DNA from: SAR324 cluster bacterium
GTDB lineage: Bacteria; SAR324; NAC60-12
Reading direction: 5' to 3'
Length of the DNA stretch: 64,000 nt
NCBI GenBank assembly: GCA_015232315.1
Contig: JADFZZ010000020.1
Location: 25,416 to 89,415, forward strand
Under the pieces are notes generated by a model. It worked only from the letters and a program-made list of their open reading frames with translations. It searched no databases and was not told where the DNA came from. Shown here in pieces: positions 8,829 to 17,330 of the stretch (positions are counted from its first letter, which is position 1; every line of letters starts with the position of its first letter). The translations under genes were made by a program, and so were the position numbers.

Positions 8829-11800
8829 TCAAAAATGTTTCTGTTGAAGTCGGATGGTGCCATTCCAATTGGCATCCGGAGGATTTTTTCGATAATAATC
8901 ACAGCGTTCCACAAACTGTTGACTGACCGTATCTTCCGGGAAGATTTTAAGACATTCCCGAAATTGATCAACGGCGTCAGTCCAGTTTCTTGAAAAATAA
9001 AGCATTAGTCCCTGATGATAGGGATTCAGAATTTGTTGTTTCAGATCCCGTATGCGTTCCTCATTGGCATCAAACACTTCAAAAATGCTTTCAGGCCGGT
9101 CTTTGCCTTTCACACTGACAAAATCAAGCTCTCTCCACAGGAACGGAGTTGTTGTTTCCGCCATTCGCCAGGTCTGGGAGGAAATAATAATTTGCGCGTT
9201 ATACAGTTTGGTTAAACCTTCCAGTCGTGAAGCCAGATTGACCACATCGCCCAACACGGTAGAATCCATGCGATCGCGTGTTCCAACGGTTCCAATGATG
9301 ACATTGCCACTGTGAATTCCGATCCCGGTCTGAATGGGCACATAACCGGATTTTTTTCGATAGACATTATATTCCTTGAGCGTCTTCTGCATTCCTATGG
9401 CTGTTTTTATGGCAGCCGTTGCTTCATGAGCATCACTGGATTCAGGGAAATCAAACAGGACCATCATGGCATCACCAATGAATTTATCAATGAATCCGTC
9501 ATTTTCATGGACGGGTTGGCTCATCCGCTTGAAGTAGGCATTAAGAAAATTGAGCAGTTCCTGAGGTGAAAGTGTTTCTGAAAGATGGGTGAAATCTCTG
9601 ATATCGGAAAAAAGAACGGTGATGATATCGCTCTCAGCCTTGCCCAGTTCAATGGATTCCAGCCCGTGATCGGCAATTCTGTTGAGAAACTGGCGGGGAA
9701 CAAATTTCTCAAAGGTCTGGGTCATCGACGCGATTTTTTCTGTCACCTCAAGTATCGTCCGGGTTTGATCCAGTTCCCGCGTGCGTTCCCTGACCCTGTC
9801 TTCCAAATGTTCCACAGAACTTTTCAGTTGCATGTGCAGGCGGATGCGGGCCAGCAACTCAGCTTTATTGAACGGTTTTTCCAGATAGTCACTTGCGCCG
9901 GATTCATAGCCATGAATCAAGTCCTGGACCTTGCTTTTGGCTGTTAAAATTATAATGGGCAACTGGGATGAATCATATTTCTGCCGAACCCTTGACGCGA
10001 CTTCATAACCACTTATGCCCGGCATCATCAAATCCAGCAACATCAGATCAGGCTTGTGATGTTCCAGGATTTCAAGCGCCTTGAAACCATCTGCCGCCGT
10101 CAGCACACGAAAATGATTTAGATGAAGTTGTTGTCTCAACACTTCCAGATTGACCGGTTCATCATCCACCACCAGAATCAGCCGATCCTGAAGATTCTCT
10201 ATGATTTGTTCATCGGGTATGATGGCAATATTCGGCTCCAGAGCGGGCAAGGGTGTTTTTTCCGTTGACCTGAGGTCACGTTTTGTTTTTCCTGACGTGT
10301 TGGTGGATACCGGCAGGGTGAAAAAAAAGCTGGATCCTTCCCCTGGAACACTTTCTACCCACAGATCGCCATCGTGCAGTTCAACCAGTTGCCGGGTTAC
10401 TGATAAGCCAAGTCCTGTGCCGCCAAACTCACGGGACACAGAACCATCAACCTGTTCGAAGGATTCAAAAATCTTTGACTGATGTTCCGGGGCGATACCG
10501 ATTCCGGTATCCTGAACACTGATTTGAATGACGGCAGGCAGGTGTTCGGCGGTGATACGCACCATTCCGCTGTGAGTGAATTTGATGGCGTTGCCCACGA
10601 GATTGAACAGAATCTGTTGCAAACGGTTTTCATCAGCGTCAACCAAAGGCAAATTTTGCGGAATCGCATGAATCAATTGCAGATTTTTTTGACGGGCAGA
10701 CTGTTCCGATAAATGGACAACAATGTCCACGACACTGCGGATATCAACGGGAGTGATCTGCAAGTGCAGGTCATGATTTTTCATTTTGGCAAAATCAAGA
10801 ATATCATTGACCAGATTGGACAGTCTTTTTCCACTTTGCGCAATCATGATGAGATTGTTGTTTGCCAATTGGGGCAACTTCCCGGCACTTCCGTCCAGCA
10901 ACGATTCAGCCAGTCCAATGATCCCGTTGAGGGGAGTGCGCAGTTCATGGGAGGTGTTGGCCAGAAATTCATCTTTGAGCCTATCAACGTTTTTCAGGTT
11001 TTCCACGATCTGTCTTTCTGCTTCAAGAGCTTCCTGATGTGCCTGCGCCGCCGCTTGCTGGGCCACGTATTTTTCTTTTCGTTCCTGATTGATCCGGTCC
11101 GCCAGGCCAAGAGACAGCAGCACCACTTCAATGGCAGAACCGATTTGTACCGAGTTTTCAATCAGAATGCTGGAGGTCAGAATTCCAGCGATTTTCAGGA
11201 AAAACAGTATCGTACCGAGAATCAGGCTCCCCCACGCCAGCAGGAAATACCATGCAGAGCGGTTGCCTTTGAGCCAGCATCGGATTCCCGCTGTGATGAT
11301 GAGGATCGCTCCAATGAACACCAGCACGGTGAGACCGAAGAAAAACCATGAATATTTTGACAGTGAAAGCGTGATGATTGCTGTGAATAAAATGCTGACA
11401 GCCCAGACAAACAGAAATTTGTGTATTTGAGGAGTGTACTGCGAGGTTTTTAGAAACGATCGTGAAAATAACGCGACAAACAGCGCAATGCTGGTGGTTG
11501 ACCAGATCAGTACATTGTTGAACCAATCCGGTGAATCAGGCCAAAACAGTGGAAACGCATACCCGTGAAAGGAAAATGTCCAGAGGATCAGGCTCAGGAT
11601 ATACAGCACATAATACAGATAACTGAGGTCTCGGACAGAAAAGAAAATAAACAGATTGTACAGTGCCATCACCCCCATGAGACCATAATACAATCCGAGG
11701 ATGAAATTCTGCCACATATTGTTCTGAATATATTTTTCAGGATTCCACAAAATCAGTGGAATGGCTTCATGCAGTCCATCATAGGTTTGAAAACGGAGGT

Positions 11801-12299
11801 AGATCGTGCTTTTCTCCTGTGGCGGAAAATGAAGCAGAAACAGAAAATTTCTGTGAAAAATCCCCCGGTTTGCGAAGGGACGGCGGTCGCCCGTTTGAAT
11901 GAGCCTGTAGGTGTGGTCCTTTTCGGGAATCCAGGCATCCAGATAGTCATGTAACGGAAAGGCCAGTTCCAGGTAACGTTCTACTTCTTCGGAATCCGGA
12001 TTTTCAATAGTAAGTCTCATCCAATAGACAGACTTTGAGTAGGCAAAATTGGGAATCGAAACAGTATTGAGGATAAATTTGTCTTGAAATGCAGAACTTC
12101 GCAGTTGATCAATCGTAAGCGTTCCGTCTGGATCTTCCATAAACTCCAGCCAGGGCCCAAGCTCATATTTGCCTGTCAGCGGATCGATTGCCAGGACCGT
12201 TTCAGCCTGTGAAAATCTTTCCAGAAAGATTACAAGCAGAAGTAGCATGATTGTTTTCATTAATACTGTTTTGTATGACATTGCTCGCATCCAATTCAT
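8829..12299 (-). CDS. 7TMR-DISM receptor / histidine kinase / receiver / class III adenylate cyclase fusion
   Basis: In this 1156-residue fusion, residues 1-32 are a signal peptide. About 40-190 is an extracellular 7TMR-DISM extracellular-type beta domain. About 195-400 has seven membrane helices. About 405-440 is a coiled linker. The HisKA domain has HELRTPLNG (H451) and is followed by an ATPase domain (N-box about 560-575, DTGIGI 597-602, GGTGLGL). The receiver spans about 706-820 with VVDDE, phospho-acceptor D756 and K808. The cyclase spans about 880-1075, with metal ligands D899 and D943, adenine-type K939 and T1014, and N1021/R1025. A TPR-like tail closes it. All catalytic residues look intact. 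The product is probably cAMP. AGGGAG lies 10 nt before the start. Confidence 0.93.
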   Translation of the reverse strand: MNWMRAMSYKTVLMKTIMLLLLVIFLERFSQAETVLAIDPLTGKYELGPWLEFMEDPDGTLTIDQLRSSAFQDKFILNTVSIPNFAYSKSVYWMRLTIENPDSEEVERYLELAFPLHDYLDAWIPEKDHTYRLIQTGDRRPFANRGIFHRNFLFLLHFPPQEKSTIYLRFQTYDGLHEAIPLILWNPEKYIQNNMWQNFILGLYYGLMGVMALYNLFIFFSVRDLSYLYYVLYILSLILWTFSFHGYAFPLFWPDSPDWFNNVLIWSTTSIALFVALFSRSFLKTSQYTPQIHKFLFVWAVSILFTAIITLSLSKYSWFFFGLTVLVFIGAILIITAGIRCWLKGNRSAWYFLLAWGSLILGTILFFLKIAGILTSSILIENSVQIGSAIEVVLLSLGLADRINQERKEKYVAQQAAAQAHQEALEAERQIVENLKNVDRLKDEFLANTSHELRTPLNGIIGLAESLLDGSAGKLPQLANNNLIMIAQSGKRLSNLVNDILDFAKMKNHDLHLQITPVDIRSVVDIVVHLSEQSARQKNLQLIHAIPQNLPLVDADENRLQQILFNLVGNAIKFTHSGMVRITAEHLPAVIQISVQDTGIGIAPEHQSKIFESFEQVDGSVSREFGGTGLGLSVTRQLVELHDGDLWVESVPGEGSSFFFTLPVSTNTSGKTKRDLRSTEKTPLPALEPNIAIIPDEQIIENLQDRLILVVDDEPVNLEVLRQQLHLNHFRVLTAADGFKALEILEHHKPDLMLLDLMMPGISGYEVASRVRQKYDSSQLPIIILTAKSKVQDLIHGYESGASDYLEKPFNKAELLARIRLHMQLKSSVEHLEDRVRERTRELDQTRTILEVTEKIASMTQTFEKFVPRQFLNRIADHGLESIELGKAESDIITVLFSDIRDFTHLSETLSPQELLNFLNAYFKRMSQPVHENDGFIDKFIGDAMMVLFDFPESSDAHEATAAIKTAIGMQKTLKEYNVYRKKSGYVPIQTGIGIHSGNVIIGTVGTRDRMDSTVLGDVVNLASRLEGLTKLYNAQIIISSQTWRMAETTTPFLWRELDFVSVKGKDRPESIFEVFDANEERIRDLKQQILNPYHQGLMLYFSRNWTDAVDQFRECLKIFPEDTVSQQFVERCDYYRKNPPDANWNGTIRLQQKHF

Positions 12300-12501
12300 T
12301 GTTTCATTAGCTCCCTATAACTTTTGCAGTAAAGCCCTGCGTGTAATCAAGGGAAATCATGTTTTCAGGGTCCGAAACGATATATTTTTTAAATTATGAA
12401 TGAATTTATCCATTTTGCTGTTACCCAGGCTTGATCTTGTTTATGTATTTATGGGATAGAAAAAGAGTTATGTATCAGTTTCAAATTGTTTTCCGGATGA
12501 T

Positions 12502-13857
12502 ATGTCTGTTCCTCACGCAAATTACCTTAAAAACACCATACCGCAATGTGAACAGGAATTTGTGGATGTTGTTGGACAAATTCCGGTTTTTTCAAGCCTT
12601 CCATCTGAACTCCTGTCCCAGTTATTCTGTTATTCAAAATTTGTGGCGTTGGTTGATGATCAGCGCGTGATTGAACAGGGAATGTTTGATCAGGAAATTT
12701 TTGTACTGCTCAAAGGCGCTCTCAGTGTATTGCTCAAAGATGAAAGCGGATCTGAAGAACTAATTGATATGATGCAGGAAACATTCACCCTGTTTGGTGA
12801 ACGCAGTCTGCTGGGCGAACCACGGGGTGCGACAATCAAGGCTGATGGCAATGTTTTTCTGCTGGGAATTGATCTGTCCTCACTGCCGGATATGCTGGAT
12901 GGCATTGATCATCCCGAAAATCGGGCCGCTGATGAAGAGTATCTGCGCAACATCCAGATGTATATTGTTTTTTCCATCGTGCTGACCCAGCGCCTGGATC
13001 GCCTGATCCGGGATCAGTATAAACTCCGTCAGCGGTTGCTCGGATTTCAGGAACGCCAGTCCACATGGACCCTTAATTTTCTGAAAGCCAGACTGTTCAA
13101 CCAGTTTTACAGTGATGAAATTCCTCAAAACCTGAAAGTTCGTGAAATCATCACTAAAAGTCTTAAAAAATTTGGAATGGTCAATCCCGCGATTCGTAAT
13201 GTGCTCACCAGCCGCAGAATCAATACCCGTCTGTTGTACACAGAGTTGATGAAGCAGGATGCGTTAGGGAAAATCACGGACCTGAACGGTCTGATCATGT
13301 CGCTGATAGGTGAATTGACTGATTATCTGAAACATGAACCCGATTACAGCATCCTGTTTGAAATCGATTTATTCACGATTCATGAAGAATTGAAAGAGAG
13401 CAGTTCACTGGGAGATTATTTGAATGGCCTGTACAAAAATATCCGCGATTCCGGCGCTTTATGCAAAAAAATGAGCAAAGAGGCTTTTCTGGATGTTTTT
13501 ATGCGGGATATGTCACTGAACCCACCGGCGCTGGCAGAATATTTACGTGACAATCAAATGGTCAGGACTCATTTTGATCTGGCTCATATTATGTTTCTTG
13601 TCTGCCAGCAAACAATCTATGGCGTTTCACAGGCCAACCGGCATATCCGGGATTATGTGAAATTTTTTCATACCTATGACGCCCCGCATCAGGATAAGCG
13701 GCACATTGAGAACCGTTCCACTTCCATTGTGGAAAAACTCTTGCAGATGCAAACACAGCAGGACGCTTCCTGGAATGATAATTCAGGCACGAATGATGAA
13801 TCAGAAGATCAGTCTCAGGAAAATGTGGAGGATCTGCTTAAAAGCCTGGGAATGTGA
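12502..13857 (+). CDS. cNMP-binding-domain protein with helical C-terminus and CheZ-like tail
   Basis: This is a 451-residue protein. Residues 20-130 form a Crp-like cyclic-nucleotide-binding domain with an intact phosphate-binding cassette (FGERSLLGEPRGATI, containing the Glu and Arg-x-Ala-Thr that contact cNMP). The remaining 300 residues are mostly helical, with no recognised DNA-binding helix-turn-helix, so it is probably not a classic Crp regulator. After an acidic, Gln/Ser-rich linker the protein ends in VEDLLKSLGM, very like the C-terminus of CheZ (VDDLLDSLGF) that binds CheY. It is divergent from the adenylate cyclase gene, with 202 bp between the starts. That suggests a cAMP effector, which is inference. 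Confidence 0.85.
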   Translation: MSVPHANYLKNTIPQCEQEFVDVVGQIPVFSSLPSELLSQLFCYSKFVALVDDQRVIEQGMFDQEIFVLLKGALSVLLKDESGSEELIDMMQETFTLFGERSLLGEPRGATIKADGNVFLLGIDLSSLPDMLDGIDHPENRAADEEYLRNIQMYIVFSIVLTQRLDRLIRDQYKLRQRLLGFQERQSTWTLNFLKARLFNQFYSDEIPQNLKVREIITKSLKKFGMVNPAIRNVLTSRRINTRLLYTELMKQDALGKITDLNGLIMSLIGELTDYLKHEPDYSILFEIDLFTIHEELKESSSLGDYLNGLYKNIRDSGALCKKMSKEAFLDVFMRDMSLNPPALAEYLRDNQMVRTHFDLAHIMFLVCQQTIYGVSQANRHIRDYVKFFHTYDAPHQDKRHIENRSTSIVEKLLQMQTQQDASWNDNSGTNDESEDQSQENVEDLLKSLGM

Positions 13858-13935
13858 TTTATTTTTATAATGAAAGTACTTTTTTTGTCAGTTTTCACAG
13901 AAAAGCACTTTAGACGATACCTTCAGGAAACATCC

Positions 13936-14721
13936 ATGAAAATCACTTTTCTAGGCGTGGGCTCAGCCTTTTCCAAGATGAATTCCCGCAGTAACATTCT
14001 GGTCGAAAGCGACAAGATTAAGCTGCTGGTTGATTGTGGCTGGACTGCCTCTTCCTCCATATTGCGTTACGGATTGCAACTCGATGAAATCACGCATCTG
14101 TTTATCACGCATTTGCATGCGGACCATATTGGCGGTATGGAAGAATTCTGCCGGGTTTCTTTAGATAAACATCACCAGACTGTGTTTTTGAGTACAACCA
14201 CCCTGGAAGAACGACTCTGGGATGCCAGTTTACGCAATGGACTTGAATACCTTGACTGGAATCCAGCCAGTGAGCCCAAAACCCTGTCATCTTATCTGAC
14301 GACGAAACACATCCAACCCGAGCAGTGGTTTCATCCGCTGGCAGGCGATCCCCTGGAGATGTATCTCCATAAGACCCGTCATGTTAAAAATCTGGAAAGC
14401 TATTCCATTGAATTTCGTTACACCGCTGGTGGAAAAACGCGTCAGGCCTTATTTTCAGGCGATCTTAAATTCACTCCGGAATTACTGGAGGAATGCGCGG
14501 ATCGTTGTGACTGGATTTTTCATGATTGTCAGTTGTTTGACACGGGTGAGAACAATTATTTAGGGGTTCATACGTCCTACAATCAGTTAAAAAAACTTCC
14601 CCCGCATATTCGAAATAAAATCTGGATTTATCATTATGGCGATACATCTTTGCCGGATGCCGTCAAAGATGGTTTCCAGGGATTTCTTCCACACCTCAGT
14701 CAATTTATCTTATCTCCCTGA
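13936..14721 (+). CDS. MBL-fold metallohydrolase (RNase Z-like)
   Basis: The start at 13936 (MKITFLGVGSAF, 261 residues) is preferred over 13870 because CAGGAAACATCC precedes it and the family normally begins this way. The metallo-beta-lactamase motifs are THLHADHIGG (zinc ligands), a later HVKN/FSGDL block with the bridging Asp, and a C-terminal IYHYGD histidine. The order and the LGxGSA start resemble RNase Z/ElaC and related phosphodiesterases, but no exosite arm is obvious. It lies 78 bp after the cNMP-binding gene and 6 bp before the glycosyltransferase. The substrate is not determined; a cyclic-nucleotide phosphodiesterase role is conceivable from the neighbours but unproven. Confidence 0.85.
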   Translation: MKITFLGVGSAFSKMNSRSNILVESDKIKLLVDCGWTASSSILRYGLQLDEITHLFITHLHADHIGGMEEFCRVSLDKHHQTVFLSTTTLEERLWDASLRNGLEYLDWNPASEPKTLSSYLTTKHIQPEQWFHPLAGDPLEMYLHKTRHVKNLESYSIEFRYTAGGKTRQALFSGDLKFTPELLEECADRCDWIFHDCQLFDTGENNYLGVHTSYNQLKKLPPHIRNKIWIYHYGDTSLPDAVKDGFQGFLPHLSQFILSP

Positions 14722-14727
14722 GCCCTT

Positions 14728-15879
14728 ATGTCTGTATTATTTCCTGATAAAAAAATCGCGATTGTTCATGATTGGCTCAATGGCATGCGCGGAGGCGAAA
14801 AATGCCTGGAAGTTTTTTGTGAAATTTTTCCTCAGGCCCATCTGTATACCCTGATCCATGAACAGGGAAAACTGTCAGACGTGATTGAAGCCATGGACAT
14901 TCGTACTTCCGCTCTTCAAAAAATTCCCGGTGGTCTGACACATTACAGGCATTTCCTTCCCCTAATGCCCAAACTTGTGGAGCAGTTCAAACTGGATGAT
15001 TATGACATCATCCTGAGTTCCAGTCACTGTGTGGCCAAAGGCATTTCCTATGCGGATCATCCCTTCCACATTTCCTATGTCCATGCGCCAATGCGTTACA
15101 TGTGGCATTTGTTTGATACCTATTTTTCTCAGGAAAAAGTGGGCTGGGGAGTGCGTCTGGCCGCGTTGACCGCAAGACCCATGCTTCAGAAATGGGATGT
15201 TGAAACCTCTTCGAGAGTCCATGCGTTACTGAGCAACAGCCAGAATGTCAGAAAACAGATACAGAAATATTATTATCGAGACGCACAAGTGATTTATCCG
15301 CCTGTCGATCTGGAACAGTATTACCCGGGCGGAACTAAACAGCGGTATTACCTGATGGTCGGGGCCTTTGCTCCCAATAAACGTACAGATCTGGCAATCA
15401 AGGCCTTCAACCGTGCAGGGTATCCACTTCGTATCGCCGGGACGGGTCAGGAAGAAGCCTATTGCCGGTCAATCGCTTCAGCCAATATCGAGTTTCTGGG
15501 GAATGTGAGTGATGATGAACTAAGAATTCTGTATCAGGAAGCCCGGGCGTTTATTTTTCCCGGAGAAGATGATTTCGGCATCACACCGCTGGAAGCCCAG
15601 GCCTGCGGGACACCTGTTATCGCCTTTGGTGCAGGCGGTGCTCTGGAAACCGTGACTGAACAGACCGGGATCTTTTTCTATGAGACCAACGATTCCGCCT
15701 TGTATGAGGCCATTGAGCAAATGGAAGACAACTGGAAAAACTTTGATCCACACGCTTGTGTTCTGAACGCGACACGTTTTGGACGTGAGCGCTTCAAAAT
15801 GCAGATGTCTCATGCTGTAGAGTTTGGCTACCAGCAGTGGAAACAACGTTCAGGCAAGTCAAAATCTCCCCTGCCGTAA
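14728..15879 (+). CDS. GT4-family glycosyltransferase
   Basis: This 383-residue GT-B fold enzyme has the N-terminal acceptor domain beginning IAIVHDWLNGMRGGEKCLE, typical of WbaZ/mannosyltransferase-like GT4 proteins. The C-terminal donor domain has MVGAFAPNKRTDLAI, followed by the EX7E region FPGEDDFGITPLEAQACGTPVIAF. There is no signal peptide. The expected role is sugar transfer from an NDP- or GDP-sugar during polysaccharide assembly. No other polysaccharide genes adjoin it, so its pathway is unknown. It starts 6 bp after the MBL gene, so the two are likely co-transcribed. Confidence 0.93.
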   Translation: MSVLFPDKKIAIVHDWLNGMRGGEKCLEVFCEIFPQAHLYTLIHEQGKLSDVIEAMDIRTSALQKIPGGLTHYRHFLPLMPKLVEQFKLDDYDIILSSSHCVAKGISYADHPFHISYVHAPMRYMWHLFDTYFSQEKVGWGVRLAALTARPMLQKWDVETSSRVHALLSNSQNVRKQIQKYYYRDAQVIYPPVDLEQYYPGGTKQRYYLMVGAFAPNKRTDLAIKAFNRAGYPLRIAGTGQEEAYCRSIASANIEFLGNVSDDELRILYQEARAFIFPGEDDFGITPLEAQACGTPVIAFGAGGALETVTEQTGIFFYETNDSALYEAIEQMEDNWKNFDPHACVLNATRFGRERFKMQMSHAVEFGYQQWKQRSGKSKSPLP

Positions 15880-15932
15880 ATTTTCCGGTGTCGGCAACCG
15901 GTTAGCCGTCGCACGGTGTCATGCCGTGCTTT
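15876..15932 (+). repeat. Family E repeat, copy E1
   Basis: The block GTAAATTTTCCGGTGTCGGC followed by CAACCGGTTAGCC and CGCACGGTGTCATGCCGTGC recurs with few changes at 38567-38625. It overlaps the last codons of the glycosyltransferase gene. It contains the internal palindrome GCACGGtgtcatgCCGTGC. Confidence 0.65.
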
Positions 15933-15987
15933 CAATCCCCCCCTTTCTGATTATGGCAAGATGCCTTCCCTCCGACCAAATTATTTT

Positions 15988-16125
15988 GTAAGCGTTCAGC
16001 TTTCAGTATTCAGCTTTCAGTGTTTATGCGCTTCAGAAGCATTATAACTCAATAGCAGAAAATATCGTTTGGCTTCCAGGCCTTGAGAATTCCTGAAAAC
16101 TGATAACTGACGGCTGAACGCTTAC
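15988..16125. repeat. MITE-like element, family C copy C1, with target duplication
   Basis: Perfect 13-bp terminal inverted repeats, GTAAGCGTTCAGC at 15988-16000 and GCTGAACGCTTAC at 16113-16125, bound a 138-bp non-coding element. It is flanked by identical 8-bp direct repeats ATTATTTT (15980-15987 and 16126-16133), the expected mark of transposition. Internal TTTCAG repeats sit next to the left end. It has no coding capacity. Confidence 0.85.
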
Positions 16126-16171
16126 ATTATTTTTTTGGAATATATATGCCAGGCTCACAAGGAGGATTCTC

Positions 16172-16217
16172 CACCAGAGGTAGGGAACCAGAAAAAATGG
16201 TTAAAGATTTATGTTCG
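16172..16217 (+). repeat. Family D short repeat, copy D1
   Basis: This 46-bp block begins CACCAGAGGTAGGGAACCAG and ends TTAAAGATTTATGTTCG. It matches 49537-49582 with two differences. Both copies sit immediately downstream of a MITE-like element. The remainder of the gap to 16316 shows nothing I can identify. Confidence 0.7.
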
Positions 16218-16316
16218 GGTACTTAACATCGCCCTTACCGTCTTGAACCAAAGAGGACTTGTGCCACTACCGTCAGAGGGCTTAACAGCCTTGTGCAGGA
16301 GCAGATGGTGTGTCAA

Positions 16317-17315
16317 TCAAAGATGATTCCTGAAGTTTCCACGGATTGCCTGCGGCATTTGAAATGTTGGTCCATGAATGATTCGATTGAAATATGATTG
16401 ATGACCGGGAGATCCTTCCGGCCAGTTTTGGAGAAAGGACGTCACCCATTGATTCCTGTTGAAATGGACTGGAACAGCATCACAATACACACCATCCATT
16501 TTCAAGCCATACAAGGATGAATTGGAGACATGAATAGAAATACGTGTAATCACTCCGAAGGCTGTGTTCGCGAAATTTGGCATACCGGCCGAGCCATTAT
16601 TGATGATCACATGAGAACGACCATTGATCTGAAAATCTTGCGCGACAGGGAGACAGGTGTGCGTTGAAGCAAACACCCTGACTCCGGACTCAATAAAATA
16701 TCGGGTGATCTGTTCATAAGAGGTGGGGACAGAAGGCGATGACGTTCCACAACCTGATGAAGTTTCACCGGGCAGACATTCTGCCGCAAAAGCCCATCCC
16801 GCAAGCGATTGCGCATCACCATGAACAATTCCGATGACGTGATCCCCAACTTTAACACGAAGATAACGAGGAAGATTACGCAACCCGATAGAAATTTCAG
16901 GATAATCTTCCGCTCTGCTCTGAAGTTGCTGTATGATCTGATTGGAGCGTTCCACGATGCCCTCAGCCACCCATTCCGGATAATTGCAACCACAACCCGT
17001 ATCCTCTGAGGGATCTGCCATTTCCATTTCTACGTTACCCTGAATGGCTGAGTGCCGTAAAACCTCATAATTTATTTGTTCAAAGGTCTCGTGGTCTACA
17101 TTGAACCAGTTGAAATCCCCATTGAAAACCAATAACACAGGCCTTCCCTGTTGCTCCTCATCGGCTTTCATTTTCAGAATGGATTTCAAGGCTTCATGGT
17201 TTCCATAAAGCCCACCAATGACATACAGCGTTTCTGCCTGATATTCAGGAATCTCACAAAAAACAGATGGTGAATAACGATAGCGCAGTGAGCAATTGCG
17301 TCCGGCAGGAGGCAT
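16317..17315 (-). CDS. Metallophosphoesterase-like protein
   Basis: The 332-residue protein has calcineurin-like phosphoesterase blocks: YVIGGLYGNHEAL (usual GDxHG altered to GGLYGN), VFNGDFNWF, QGNVE (usual GNHE altered), GIVHGDAQ and ASTHTCLP. The second-metal Asp of the first block is replaced by Gly, so activity may be altered. No signal peptide is seen. AGGAGAATCAA precedes the ATG at 17315. It lies 15 bp after the symporter gene, which suggests an operon. Confidence 0.8.
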   Translation of the reverse strand: MPPAGRNCSLRYRYSPSVFCEIPEYQAETLYVIGGLYGNHEALKSILKMKADEEQQGRPVLLVFNGDFNWFNVDHETFEQINYEVLRHSAIQGNVEMEMADPSEDTGCGCNYPEWVAEGIVERSNQIIQQLQSRAEDYPEISIGLRNLPRYLRVKVGDHVIGIVHGDAQSLAGWAFAAECLPGETSSGCGTSSPSVPTSYEQITRYFIESGVRVFASTHTCLPVAQDFQINGRSHVIINNGSAGMPNFANTAFGVITRISIHVSNSSLYGLKMDGVYCDAVPVHFNRNQWVTSFLQNWPEGSPGHQSYFNRIIHGPTFQMPQAIRGNFRNHL

Positions 17316-17330
17316 TTGATTCTCCTATGG

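Noticed and set aside
16135..16326. 63-residue ORF between repeats
   Set aside because: It runs through the family D repeat and into the convergent phosphoesterase gene.
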